Positions 1-7,244 are shown, counted from the stretch's first letter. The stretch: 9,678 nt of DNA from JAUWTJ01 sp965603015 (GCA_965603015.1 CBFDBJ010000106.1:1-9678), one strand, 5' to 3'. Notes: generated by a model not told the origin, from the sequence alone. Program-made: numbers and translations.

Positions 1-422
1 CAGAGATTATTGTAGCTCAGCGCTGGCGCATGGACCTTGCCCGAAGGCTGCAGCGCTTTGAGCAAGGCTTCCTTGGTGCTGGTCTTGCCAACGCTGCCAG
101 TGATCGCAACGACTTTAGCCTGGCACCGGGCGCGCGCTGCTCGGGCCAGGGCGTTCAAACCCTCAAGCGTGTCCTCAACAACAAGGCACGGACCATTCGC
201 CCCTTCAGGCCTTGAAACAAGGACGGCGGCGGCGCCAGCTTTTTCGGCGGCGGCGACAAACTCATGTCCGTCACGATCAAGCCCCTCAATGGCAACAAAC
301 AGATCGCCGGGCTGAAGCGTGCGCGTGTCGATCGATATTCCTGTTGCGGCCCAGGGACCGCCGGTAAGCGCGCCGTCGGTTGCCTCTTTTGCCGCCTGCG
401 ATGTCCAAAGTGGTTGTGTCAT
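1..422 (-). CDS. murF: UDP-N-acetylmuramoyl-tripeptide--D-alanyl-D-alanine ligase, N-terminal part (cut by window edge)
   Basis: MurF is the cytoplasmic ATP-dependent ligase that adds D-Ala-D-Ala to UDP-MurNAc-tripeptide, the last soluble step of peptidoglycan precursor synthesis. About 140 N-terminal residues are visible, starting MTQPLWTSQAAKEATDG. They show the usual MurF N-terminal fold region (ISIDTRTLQPGDLFVAIEG) and then the Mur-ligase ATP loop AITGSVGKTSTKEAL near residues 110-125. The fragment ends in SYNNLW, the start of the conserved asparagine-rich segment that follows the P-loop. The ATG overlaps the murE stop codon as ATGA, so translation is probably coupled to murE. Only a weak purine-rich stretch (ACGAGAC) precedes the start. 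The C-terminal half lies outside the window. The identification rests on family motifs and operon position and is secure. Confidence 0.95.
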   Translation of the reverse strand, partial: MTQPLWTSQAAKEATDGALTGGPWAATGISIDTRTLQPGDLFVAIEGLDRDGHEFVAAAEKAGAAAVLVSRPEGANGPCLVVEDTLEGLNALARAARARCQAKVVAITGSVGKTSTKEALLKALQPSGKVHAPALSYNNL

Positions 423-1927
423 GTCTCGTTCTTGTCGGCCAGCGCCGCCTCTACTTCTTCGATATCGCTGAATGGCAGAACTTTATCCCCGGTAATTTGG
501 CCGGTTTCATGGCCCTTTCCGGCAACAATAAGGAGATCGCCGGATTTCAGGCCGTTAATCGCAGATCGGATGGCCTGTCTGCGGTCACCAATCTCGTGTA
601 TCTTGCCAGCACTCTTTTCCACGCCGGCAAGGACTTCAGCCCTTGTGGCGGCAGGATCCTCGCTGCGAGGATTGTCGTCGGTAATGATTGCAACATCGGC
701 AAGGCGCGCCGCAATTTCGCCCATCAGGGGCCGCTTGCCGCGATCACGGTCGCCGCCGCATCCAACAATGACATGCAGTTTTGATTTCGCATGAGGCCTC
801 ACGGCGTTCAGCACCGTTTCCAGGGCATCGGGAGTATGAGCGTAGTCAACGAGGATTGACGCGCCGTTTTTGGTCCTGCCGGCCAATTGCATGCGTCCCG
901 CAACGGTGGTCAATTTACTCAGGGCGGCAAAAACTTCATCTGCGGGGCCGCCTGTCGAGATGACCAGCGCTGCGGCGATCATGGCGTTGGATGCCTGGAA
1001 TGCGCCGATGAGCGGCAGATCTATGGTGTACTCTGTGTCCTTCCACCTGACCAGAAGCTCCTGGCGCGACTGCGCCGGTGCGCGTGACAACAAACGCAGA
1101 TCCGAGTTTTCGCTTTCACCCACAGAGACGACGCGGATACCGCGGCTCCAGCACAGCTGGTCTGCCTCGTCACGGAAATCGGCATCAGCGTTCAGCACTG
1201 CAACGGATCCGGGCTTCAGGACCTCGCCGATGAGTCGCATTTTAGCAAATCGATAATCGTCGAAGTCCTCATGGTAGTCGAGATGATCACGGGTCAGGTT
1301 GGTGAAGGCTGCAGCGGCAATGTTGACGCCGTCGAGCCGATATTGGGCAAGACCGTGACTTGAGGCTTCCATGGCAAGGTGATCGATCCCGGACAGTGCC
1401 AAACCGTTCAGCGCACGATGGATCTCTACCGGATCGGGTGTTGTATGGCCAAGCGGGATATAAGCCACGGGGCTCTGGATGCCGAGGGTTCCCATGCTCG
1501 CGGCCCTGTGTCCCAGCAGAGACCAGATCTGACGTGTGAAACTGGCAATAGATGTCTTGCCGTTGGTTCCGGTCACAGCGCAGATCGTCTCGGGTTGCCG
1601 TGCATAATATCTGGCCGCAGCAAGGGCGAGCTCCTTGCGGGGATTGCGATAATCGAGCACTGGTACCTTTTGCCCGTCGCTGCCGGCAATCTCGCCCGCT
1701 TCGCTTTGCCACCCGGCATGGGTCATAACTGCAGCAGCGCCCCTCTCGAGCGCTTCGCTGATATATTTCGCACCATCAACCTCGGTCCCAGGCAGGGCCG
1801 CAAAAAGATATCCAGGCTTCACCGCGCGGCTGTCTGCCGTGAGGCCCCTTATGGAGACGTCGCTCTGGACAAGGTCCGGGCGCCCGGAAAGCGATATCAA
1901 CTCTGCCAGTTGCATGACCTTCCTCAT
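419..1927 (-). CDS. murE: UDP-N-acetylmuramoyl-L-alanyl-D-glutamate--2,6-diaminopimelate ligase
   Basis: MurE is the cytoplasmic ligase that adds the third peptide residue to UDP-MurNAc-L-Ala-D-Glu. The 502-residue length is normal for the family. Visible motifs are the ATP loop GTNGKT (120-125), TTPD (162-165), EASSHG (187-192), TNLTRDHLDYH (209-219), the lysine expected to be carbamylated in YRFAKMRL (K229), VDYAHTPDALE (360-370) and GKGHE (470-474). The DNPR motif (418-421) marks enzymes that use meso-diaminopimelate rather than lysine. The start chosen here overlaps the ftsI stop as ATGA. A second in-frame ATG four codons later (1913-1915, MQLAEL) follows a GAGGAAGG sequence at short spacing and may be the real start. 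The gene sits between ftsI and murF in a tightly packed operon. Confidence 0.97.
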   Translation of the reverse strand: MRKVMQLAELISLSGRPDLVQSDVSIRGLTADSRAVKPGYLFAALPGTEVDGAKYISEALERGAAAVMTHAGWQSEAGEIAGSDGQKVPVLDYRNPRKELALAAARYYARQPETICAVTGTNGKTSIASFTRQIWSLLGHRAASMGTLGIQSPVAYIPLGHTTPDPVEIHRALNGLALSGIDHLAMEASSHGLAQYRLDGVNIAAAAFTNLTRDHLDYHEDFDDYRFAKMRLIGEVLKPGSVAVLNADADFRDEADQLCWSRGIRVVSVGESENSDLRLLSRAPAQSRQELLVRWKDTEYTIDLPLIGAFQASNAMIAAALVISTGGPADEVFAALSKLTTVAGRMQLAGRTKNGASILVDYAHTPDALETVLNAVRPHAKSKLHVIVGCGGDRDRGKRPLMGEIAARLADVAIITDDNPRSEDPAATRAEVLAGVEKSAGKIHEIGDRRQAIRSAINGLKSGDLLIVAGKGHETGQITGDKVLPFSDIEEVEAALADKNET

Positions 1928-3660
1928 CTTTGTGTGGATGCAAGTTGCGCGGTTTCGGCAAACGGAGAAACTTCGGCCGTGGGCCGTACGCCAAGAACTG
2001 GCGCAACACGGCGAACAACGGCGCCAACCGTCGGCGCTGCATTCCAGCCCGCCGTCCGATAGCCGTGTGTCTTTGGGATACCCCTGGGCTCATCAAGCAA
2101 AGCCAATACGAGATACCTGGGCTGGTCCGACGGAAAAATCCCGGCAAAGGATGTTATCAGCGCACGTCCGTCGTAACCGCCGGCCGAAGGCTTGTCAGCT
2201 GTTCCGGTTTTCCCGCCGACGGAATAACCTGGCACATCTGCCTGACTGGCTGTTCCCTGTGTTACCACCTGGCGAAGAAGACGGCGCATCTGGCGGGATG
2301 TTTCTTCTCGCACGACACGCGTTCGAGCGCTCGGGTCGTAATCCCTTTGCCTGAGGATCGTCGGTTCAACCTTGTAGCCACCGTTGACCAAAGAGGCCAT
2401 GGCAACTGCGATGCTCAAGGGACTGACGGAAATACCGTGACCATAAGAGACCGTGGCCGTTTCGGTCGGACCCCATTTTACCGGCAGAAGCGGTCTGCCA
2501 ATTTCCGGGATCTCCACTTCAGCACGATCAAACAGACCCAGTCTTTGAAGAAATTCTGACTGCTTTTCAGCGCCAACCTGATGGGCAATGCGAGCCGAGC
2601 CAATATTCGATGACACCATGAAAACCTCTGCGACAGAGAGCCAGCGGTTTTCCGGGTGGAAGTCGTGGATCGTTCGATTAGCCACCTTATAGGGCGCAGA
2701 TGCATCAAACTGGTCATCAATACCTATCTTGCCGCCGTCCAGCGCCATCGCCGTATTGAAGGCCTTGAACGTCGAACCCATTTCATAGACGCCCATAGTG
2801 GCTCGATTGAACAATTGATTGTTTGAGGCGGCGCCAATGTCATTGGGATCGAAGTCCGGCAGGGAAACCAGCGCCAGGATCTCTCCTGTTGTAACATCCA
2901 GCACCAGGCCGGTTGCCGCCTTTGCCTTGAATTCCAGCATCGAACGAATGAGTTCATCGCGCATGACATACTGGACACGCAAATCCAGTGACAGCTCGAC
3001 GGGCCCGTCGCCAGCATCGGAGGCCAGCGCGTCGTTCAAAGTTCTTTCGAGACCGATGAGACCGTTGTTTTCGGAACCGACAAACCCAACCACGTGCGAG
3101 GCGAGAGAGCCCTTGGGATAGATGCGGCGCGGGCGTTCCTCAAATCGAAACCCGGGAAATCCAAGGGCGTGAACGCTGGCATGCTGACGCGGCGTAAGAT
3201 CATGGCGCAGCACGACCCAGGCGCGCTCGGACTCCAGTTTTGCCTTTAAGTTTGCATAGTCAAATTCCGGAAACACCGACATCAAGCCACGGGCGGCTTC
3301 ATCTGCATCCGCAATGTCACGGGCGTCGGCGTAGAGCGTTACGGTCTTCAAGCTGGTTGCGAGGAGCTGAGCATTGCGATCAACGATGTCGCGGCGCAGA
3401 GTCTTGTCTACCGAGACAATGCGAGTGGACGCGCCGCTTGCGTGGTCACCGTTGAACACTGCAAGATTGAAGAGTTGGAAAACCAGGACCAGCCAGGCCA
3501 GACCAAACAAACCGCCCAGCACCACGAGGCGCTGGCGACGAGTGGCCAGTGCATGATATTGGCGGCTGTCGAGAAACGTCGGCCCGGATTGCCCGGGCCT
3601 GTGAGGCGCGCCAAACCCTTGCGGGACATGCACAGCCGAGCGACGTCTCACCTCACTCAT
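1924..3660 (-). CDS. ftsI: Septal peptidoglycan transpeptidase (penicillin-binding protein 3, FtsI)
   Basis: FtsI is the monofunctional class B penicillin-binding protein that cross-links septal peptidoglycan with FtsW in the divisome. The 578-residue product has a basic, unstructured cytoplasmic N-terminus (1-44) and one membrane anchor (about 45-68). A PBP dimer/pedestal region follows (about 85-225), including YPKGSLASHVVGFVG and GLIGLERTLND. The transpeptidase domain has all three active-site motifs: SxxK as STFK (296-299, nucleophile S296), SxN as SSN (350-352) and KTG (484-486, in GGKTGTADKP). Its start codon overlaps the ftsL stop in TGATG, with a purine-rich AGGTGGGG upstream as the likely ribosome binding site. 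The C-terminus overlaps murE by 4 nt. No catalytic residue appears to be lost, so it should be an active beta-lactam target. Confidence 0.96.
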   Translation of the reverse strand: MSEVRRRSAVHVPQGFGAPHRPGQSGPTFLDSRQYHALATRRQRLVVLGGLFGLAWLVLVFQLFNLAVFNGDHASGASTRIVSVDKTLRRDIVDRNAQLLATSLKTVTLYADARDIADADEAARGLMSVFPEFDYANLKAKLESERAWVVLRHDLTPRQHASVHALGFPGFRFEERPRRIYPKGSLASHVVGFVGSENNGLIGLERTLNDALASDAGDGPVELSLDLRVQYVMRDELIRSMLEFKAKAATGLVLDVTTGEILALVSLPDFDPNDIGAASNNQLFNRATMGVYEMGSTFKAFNTAMALDGGKIGIDDQFDASAPYKVANRTIHDFHPENRWLSVAEVFMVSSNIGSARIAHQVGAEKQSEFLQRLGLFDRAEVEIPEIGRPLLPVKWGPTETATVSYGHGISVSPLSIAVAMASLVNGGYKVEPTILRQRDYDPSARTRVVREETSRQMRRLLRQVVTQGTASQADVPGYSVGGKTGTADKPSAGGYDGRALITSFAGIFPSDQPRYLVLALLDEPRGIPKTHGYRTAGWNAAPTVGAVVRRVAPVLGVRPTAEVSPFAETAQLASTQR

Positions 3661-4106
3661 CAGTCACCCCACCTTTCGTCCCGATCCAGTTCAATTTGCG
3701 CAACGGTGATGAAATGCGACCCTGATCCGACAAATTCATTACGTGCCGGCAAAACGACAGCAGGCTTTGCGTGGGGCAAGGCGTCATAGCGCACGGGCAC
3801 ACCGCCCATGTCGTTGTCAAACAGATTGTACCCCAGCCACGGCACGTCTTCGATGGCCGCAATTTGTTCAGCACGAACGGTATCAAGTCCCAGGTGGGCC
3901 TCGGCAAGTTTCCTCAGATTACTCGGACGCGTGAGATGGCTCCACTCGGCACTGAGAACATTGATGGCTTCCTTTTCGCGATCAATGGCGCGGTCAATTT
4001 GCTGCAGCTCCTCGCGTGCCTCCTGGGTTTCATATTTCAAATCACTGGCGCCAAAATAGAGCGCAATCAAAAGGGCAAGGGAAAGGGAACTAAAAACGCG
4101 TATCAT
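3660..4106 (-). CDS. ftsL: Cell division protein FtsL
   Basis: FtsL is a small bitopic divisome protein that, with FtsB and FtsQ, activates the FtsWI synthase. The 148-residue product has a short N-terminus, one hydrophobic segment (about 5-20) and a charged region with coiled-coil character (about 25-55, rich in E, R, Q and K). Next comes the WSHLTRPSNLRKLAEAHLGL stretch (55-74), typical of alphaproteobacterial FtsL-like proteins. The C-terminal half (about 85-148) is a tail longer than in E. coli FtsL and shows no motif I recognise. It lies between rsmH (4-nt ATGA overlap) and ftsI (1-nt TGATG overlap), the standard ftsL slot. Sequence conservation in this family is low, so the call rests mainly on topology, the LTRPSNLRKLA motif and gene order. 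Confidence 0.88.
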   Translation of the reverse strand: MIRVFSSLSLALLIALYFGASDLKYETQEAREELQQIDRAIDREKEAINVLSAEWSHLTRPSNLRKLAEAHLGLDTVRAEQIAAIEDVPWLGYNLFDNDMGGVPVRYDALPHAKPAVVLPARNEFVGSGSHFITVAQIELDRDERWGD

Positions 4107-5098
4107 TGGATGTGAACCTCTACTTTGTTGGGTGGCTCGAACGAAGTTGACCAGGCTTTCGCGGCGGTGCGCTGCGCAGCGCGAAGTCTCGCCGAGCGGG
4201 CGCGCGGGTTGTCTGTGGCTTCGACTTCTTCCGGACGGCGCACCCGCGAGGTCACCAGCTCGAAAGAGGCGTCTGGCGCATCGGGCAATTCCGGTGCATG
4301 ACGCGATCCCTGGCTGGTCCGCCCCGCTCTTTGCGAGAGGAAGCGTTTGACCAGTCGATCTTCAAGGGAGTGAAAGGATACAACGGCGAGGCGACCGGTC
4401 GGGCGCAAGAGAACCTCTGCGGCCATCAGCGCCCGGGCCAATTCGCCGAGCTCGTCGTTGACGAAAATCCGCAACGCCTGAAAGGTCCGGGTTGCAGGGT
4501 GAATACGCCGTCCGCCCGGTTTGACGTGTACGGTCTTTTCCAAAAGGTCCGCCAGTTCGGCGGTGCGCGTGAACGGCTTTTCATTGCGACGGGCAACAAT
4601 CGCCTCGGCAACTCTTCGGGCCTGCTTTTCCTCGCCGTAGACGTTGATAATGCGGCGCAGATCCTGGGCACTCATGGTATTGACGACTTCGGCGGCACTG
4701 TTGCCCTCTGCCGCCATGCGCATATCGAGGGGACCGTCTGATGAGAATGAAAAACCGCGCTCCGCCTGATCAAGCTGCATGGACGAGACGCCGACATCGA
4801 GGGCGATGCCATCAACTTCTGTAACGTCATGCGCTGCCAGCAGTTCGCGCATATCCCCGAAGCGACCCTGAATAAGGGTCAGGCGGCCGGAGAATTCTTC
4901 TTCCATGGCACGGCCTGCCGCAATTGCCGTCGGATCGCGATCTATCCCGAGGACGGCGCAATCGGCGGCTTCAAGAATGGCGCGGGAATAACCGCCGGCA
5001 CCAAAGGTTCCATCAACATAGATGCCGCCGTCGCGCGGGTTCAAGACGTCGATAACCTGTGCCAGCATGACCGGGATATGAGGGCGCGTATCACTCAT
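4103..5098 (-). CDS. rsmH: 16S rRNA (cytosine(1402)-N(4))-methyltransferase RsmH (MraW)
   Basis: RsmH uses S-adenosylmethionine to methylate N4 of C1402 in the decoding centre of 16S rRNA. The 331-residue product begins with HIPVMLAQVIDVL and has the SAM-binding loop DGTFGAGGYS (29-38) and the acidic GIDRD strand end (51-55). It also has the family signature LDVGVSSMQLDQAERGFSF (101-119) and the segment DGPLDMRM. Further on are AVVSFHSLEDRLVKRF and a basic C-terminal tail with an RARSARLRAAQR stretch, both usual for the family. A strong GGAGGGG Shine-Dalgarno lies just before the start, inside the end of mraZ. The start overlaps the mraZ stop as ATGA and the gene end overlaps ftsL the same way. 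This is the normal second gene of a dcw cluster. Confidence 0.97.
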   Translation of the reverse strand: MSDTRPHIPVMLAQVIDVLNPRDGGIYVDGTFGAGGYSRAILEAADCAVLGIDRDPTAIAAGRAMEEEFSGRLTLIQGRFGDMRELLAAHDVTEVDGIALDVGVSSMQLDQAERGFSFSSDGPLDMRMAAEGNSAAEVVNTMSAQDLRRIINVYGEEKQARRVAEAIVARRNEKPFTRTAELADLLEKTVHVKPGGRRIHPATRTFQALRIFVNDELGELARALMAAEVLLRPTGRLAVVSFHSLEDRLVKRFLSQRAGRTSQGSRHAPELPDAPDASFELVTSRVRRPEEVEATDNPRARSARLRAAQRTAAKAWSTSFEPPNKVEVHIQ

Positions 5099-5550
5099 GC
5101 AGCCCCTCCAAAGCGCAGACCGTCACGACTTTCTCGGGCCATGGCAGCAAGACGATCTTCCTGGAGCGCGTAGGTTTCCGGGTTCCAGATCTTGAACTTG
5201 CGGCCAAGCCCCATGAACATCACCTCGCCGTTCATGCCGGCGTGAGAAATCAGCAATTCCGGCAGTTTGATACGGCCTTCCTTGTCAAACGACAGCTCAT
5301 GGGCATTACCGAGGATCGAGGCAGCCAGCGCATCGCGTTTTTCACTGAAGGGTGGCATCTGATCGATCATGTCACTGAGGGCCTCAAGTTGCTCCAGAGA
5401 GCAGCCCTCGATGGAATTTTCGCTGAAAGAGGGGAAGCAGATAATCCCGTTCAGGCTGGAATCCTTGACAGCGGCGCGGAAGCCGGCCGGAACGGAGACC
5501 CGTCCCTTGGCATCGATCTTGTTGACCACTGTTGACAAAAACGGCTTCAT
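5095..5550 (-). CDS. mraZ: Transcriptional regulator MraZ
   Basis: MraZ is a DNA-binding protein with two SpoVT/AbrB-like swapped-hairpin half-domains. It forms a ring-shaped oligomer and represses its own dcw operon. The 151-residue length is typical. Both half-domain signatures are present: DAKGRVSVP at 13-21 and DKEGRIKLP at 89-97, each with the D-x-x-x-R pattern used for DNA contact. The start MKPFLSTVVNKIDAKG matches the family N-terminus and is preceded by a purine-rich AAAGGCGAG. It is the first gene of the minus-strand operon and overlaps rsmH by 4 nt. Upstream is a long array of TGGG boxes, the known target type of this family, so autoregulation is likely. Confidence 0.96.
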   Translation of the reverse strand: MKPFLSTVVNKIDAKGRVSVPAGFRAAVKDSSLNGIICFPSFSENSIEGCSLEQLEALSDMIDQMPPFSEKRDALAASILGNAHELSFDKEGRIKLPELLISHAGMNGEVMFMGLGRKFKIWNPETYALQEDRLAAMARESRDGLRFGGAA

Positions 5551-5655
5551 TGCTCGCCTTTATTCCTCTAGACTGATCACCTTGGCAGGCAGAAACATGC
5601 AAAAAGGTCCTGCGCCACTCCAGTCGACCCCGGTTTGGGCTCACGCTTTCCATAT

Positions 5656-5753
5656 AATGGATCTAAATGGGATAGCATGGGCTCATATGGGCGTCAATGG
5701 GCTGAGACTGCCTTTCAATGGTTTCTATTGGGTTAATGTGGCTGATTTTGGCG
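5656..5753 (+). repeat. MraZ-box array: about nine TGG(G) direct repeats with 10-nt period
   Basis: Read on the plus strand, TGGN occurs at 5658 (TGGA), 5668, 5678, 5688 and 5698 (all TGGG), then at 5719 (TGGT), 5729 (TGGG), 5739 (TGGC) and 5749 (TGGC). Within each block the period is exactly 10 nt, and six of the nine are preceded by A. The blocks are offset by 21 nt, with a degenerate TGCC at 5709 between them. MraZ proteins are known to bind TGGGN direct repeats separated by 5 nt, i.e. one per helical turn, next to their own gene, which is what is seen here. Another TGGG at 5636 is out of register. The number of boxes exceeds the three I recall for E. coli. The boxes read on the strand opposite to the mraZ coding strand. 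Confidence 0.78.
5669..5697 (-). promoter_or_regulatory. Candidate mraZ operon promoter
   Basis: On the minus strand, TTGACG (5697-5692) and TATCCC (5674-5669) are separated by 17 nt, a sigma-70-like arrangement. Transcription would start near 5662, giving a leader of about 110 nt before mraZ. Both hexamers lie within the TGGG box array, so MraZ bound there would block RNA polymerase, consistent with autorepression. The -10 hexamer is only a partial match, so this is inference. Confidence 0.5.
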
Positions 5754-5840
5754 GATTTCTGAACAAAGAAGGAACACCGCAAACAGGCTCCATCAGTGGC
5801 GTATAAGGCCGCAATGTGAGCGCGAGTTCACTCATTGGCG

Positions 5841-5869
5841 TTGAGAAGACAGTTAACGCGAACTAACGT
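5841..5869 (+). promoter_or_regulatory. Candidate promoter for the first lipoprotein gene
   Basis: TTGAGA (5841-5846) and TAACGT (5864-5869) are separated by 17 nt on the plus strand. Transcription would start near 5876, about 40 nt before the ATG at 5918. The spacing is ideal but the -10 match is partial. It may serve the two lipoprotein genes and possibly the acetyltransferase downstream. Confidence 0.4.
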
Positions 5870-5917
5870 CCACGCGGCAAATGACAAGCGCGTTCACACA
5901 AGCCAAATGAGGGAACC

Positions 5918-6277
5918 ATGAAAAAATTTCTTTCAGTAGTTTGCGTCTTCCTGATCACTGGATGTACGACAATGCGGCCGGTCGAGGCCCCTCCTGGAGA
6001 GATCCAGAAACTTGTTGTGGCCGGAGAGGCATTTGACGTTGGTGACAGGGTAGAAATTGTAACGCGTGACGGCGCCAAAACGGAGTTCGATGTTGTCGAA
6101 GTCACGGCCGACACGGTGATTGGCGACAACGTCGAGATCCTGATTTCTGACATCATCTCTGTCGAGAAGTCTGAGTTTAGTGGCGGCAAGACTGTTTTAC
6201 TTGCCGGAGGTGGCACTGCAACAGTGTTTCTGGTTGCCCTTCTCATCGCTCTTTCCTCAGTGGCCTTCATGCCCTGA
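5918..6277 (+). CDS. Small lipoprotein of unknown function (paralogue 1)
   Basis: I do not recognise a named family. The 119-residue product begins with a short lipoprotein signal peptide ending in the lipobox LITG-C, so Cys16 would be lipidated. The +2 residue is Thr, not the Asp that favours inner-membrane retention in E. coli. After a conserved VEAPP segment (about 22-26), residues about 33-85 are predicted beta-rich (AFDVGDRVEIVTRDG, then VIGDNVEILISDIISVEK) and resemble a small beta-barrel of the SH3/Lsm size. SEFSGGKTV (about 86-94) leads into a glycine-rich C-terminal hydrophobic segment long enough to cross a membrane. A GAGGGA Shine-Dalgarno precedes the ATG at 4-nt spacing. A second copy of the same layout follows 70 nt downstream, so this is a tandem duplication. 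Function is unknown. Confidence 0.82.
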   Translation: MKKFLSVVCVFLITGCTTMRPVEAPPGEIQKLVVAGEAFDVGDRVEIVTRDGAKTEFDVVEVTADTVIGDNVEILISDIISVEKSEFSGGKTVLLAGGGTATVFLVALLIALSSVAFMP

Positions 6278-6347
6278 ATTTTCAGAAACTGTATCAAAAG
6301 ACTCCAATGCTTCTGTTCATTGAGCGCGACGATGCAAGGATAATGTG

Positions 6348-6704
6348 ATGCGAATTCCAGCTATAGTGTTGTGCGTTATTCTTGTTTCCGGGTGCACGGC
6401 CATGAAGTCCGTCGAAGCGCCACCGCAAGAAGTCAGGGAACTGATTGTCGCGGGCAGCCTCATTGCGCCCGGCGACAAGATCAAGGTCAGGACGAGCGAT
6501 GGTGTGACACACCAACTGACGGTGAGCGCCGTTACCAACACCCGGGTCATTGGCGCCAGTGATCAGATCATGATCGCGGATATTGAATCAATTGACAAAT
6601 CAGAATTCAGCGGTGAGAAGACCGTCGGTCTTATCGGAGGCGGTGTGGCGGCGGTGGCCGGCGGTATCATTCTCGCCCTTGGGCTTATTGCTGCATCCCT
6701 GTGA
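6348..6704 (+). CDS. Small lipoprotein of unknown function (paralogue 2)
   Basis: This 118-residue product is a paralogue of the preceding gene, about 40% identical by eye. It has the same lipobox position (LVSG-C, Cys16), a Thr at +2, a conserved VEAPP segment and the same beta-rich core (PGDKIKVRTSDG, then VIGASDQIMIADIESIDK). The shared SEFSG-KTV motif then enters a glycine-rich hydrophobic C-terminus. The ATG at 6348 is preferred because AAGGA (6336-6340) lies 7 nt upstream. A GTG at 6345 is in frame but too close to that site. Identity is strongest in the short motifs, and at DNA level the copies differ widely at third positions, so the duplication is not recent. The 70-nt gap to paralogue 1 has no clear terminator, so the two are probably co-transcribed. 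Function is unknown. Confidence 0.82.
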   Translation: MRIPAIVLCVILVSGCTAMKSVEAPPQEVRELIVAGSLIAPGDKIKVRTSDGVTHQLTVSAVTNTRVIGASDQIMIADIESIDKSEFSGEKTVGLIGGGVAAVAGGIILALGLIAASL

Positions 6705-6779
6705 CACCGCCACGCGCGATGCGCCGGCCTCGCGTTTGCTTGCTTGACCGCGGGACTGATCGCGTTAAAACTGGTGATC

Positions 6780-7244
6780 ATGCAGACCGTTGAAGAAATC
6801 ACTGACCCGGATGAACGAAGGCGCATTTGCGCCGCGATCACAGAGACCTTACCCAACTGGTTTGGTCTGCCGGAGGCAAACGCACGCTATATTGAGGGAG
6901 TCGCGACGAAAGATGCTTTCGTGGTTCGCGACACCGACGGGACGGTGCTTGGCATGTTATCGCTTCGCCGCCCCTATCCGAACAACGCCGATATCTACTG
7001 GATGGGGGTACGGCCTGAACACCATCGCAAGGGAATTGGAGTTGCGCTTTTCAAGGCCGCCCTGGCCAGAGCCACCGAGCTTGGCTGTGAGACAATGACC
7101 GTCGAGACCCTTTCAGACACAGATCCCGACCCGGGATATGCACGCACGCGAGAGTATTATGTTGCGATGGGTTTCAAGCCGATGTTCGAGCTGCGGCCCT
7201 ACGGCGACGACAATCCGATGCTCTATATGGTGCAAAACCTCTAG
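6780..7244 (+). CDS. GNAT family N-acetyltransferase
   Basis: GNAT enzymes transfer an acetyl group from acetyl-CoA to an amine; the substrate cannot be told from this sequence. From the ATG at 6780 the product is 154 residues, a usual single-domain GNAT length. The acetyl-CoA pyrophosphate loop is visible as VRPEHHRKGIG (77-87), matching the R/Q-x-x-G-x-G/A pattern, and follows the beta strand IYWMGV. TREYYVAMGFKP (123-134) is the typical later motif with a tyrosine and a bulge before the GF turn. The frame is open upstream to a TTG at 6744, but that start has no ribosome binding site and the extra residues look non-conserved. The ATG itself has only a weak site. It lies 75 nt after lipoprotein 2, perhaps in the same transcript. 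Confidence 0.88.
   Translation: MQTVEEITDPDERRRICAAITETLPNWFGLPEANARYIEGVATKDAFVVRDTDGTVLGMLSLRRPYPNNADIYWMGVRPEHHRKGIGVALFKAALARATELGCETMTVETLSDTDPDPGYARTREYYVAMGFKPMFELRPYGDDNPMLYMVQNL

Larger units (their letters stand above)
5551..5917. other. Divergent intergenic region between mraZ and the first lipoprotein gene
   Basis: I see no convincing gene in this 367-nt stretch. It contains the mraZ ribosome binding site next to 5551, an mraZ leader with no clear structure, a candidate minus-strand mraZ promoter inside a periodic array of TGG(G) boxes (5658-5752), and a candidate plus-strand promoter at 5841-5869. A 145-codon plus-strand reading frame crosses 5369-5806 but runs antisense through the mraZ start, has no recognisable domain and looks like a chance frame. 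A weak hairpin (5816-5831, one mismatch, 4-nt loop) is not followed by a T-run. Confidence 0.7.

Noticed and set aside
5369..5806. 145-codon plus-strand frame across the mraZ start and its upstream region
   Set aside because: It is antisense to mraZ, has no recognisable domain and crosses the box array and promoter, so it is probably a chance frame.
5816..5831. Small hairpin upstream of the lipoprotein gene as terminator or operator
   Set aside because: It has only a 6-bp stem with one mismatch and no T-run, which is within chance expectation.
6320..6344. TTGAGC and GATAAT before lipoprotein 2 as its own promoter
   Set aside because: The spacing is too short, and GATAAT lies only a few bases from the start codon, overlapping the ribosome binding site region.
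6744..6779. TTG start for the acetyltransferase
   Set aside because: It has no ribosome binding site and would add twelve hydrophobic residues not typical of a GNAT N-terminus. The ATG at 6780 gives a normal length.
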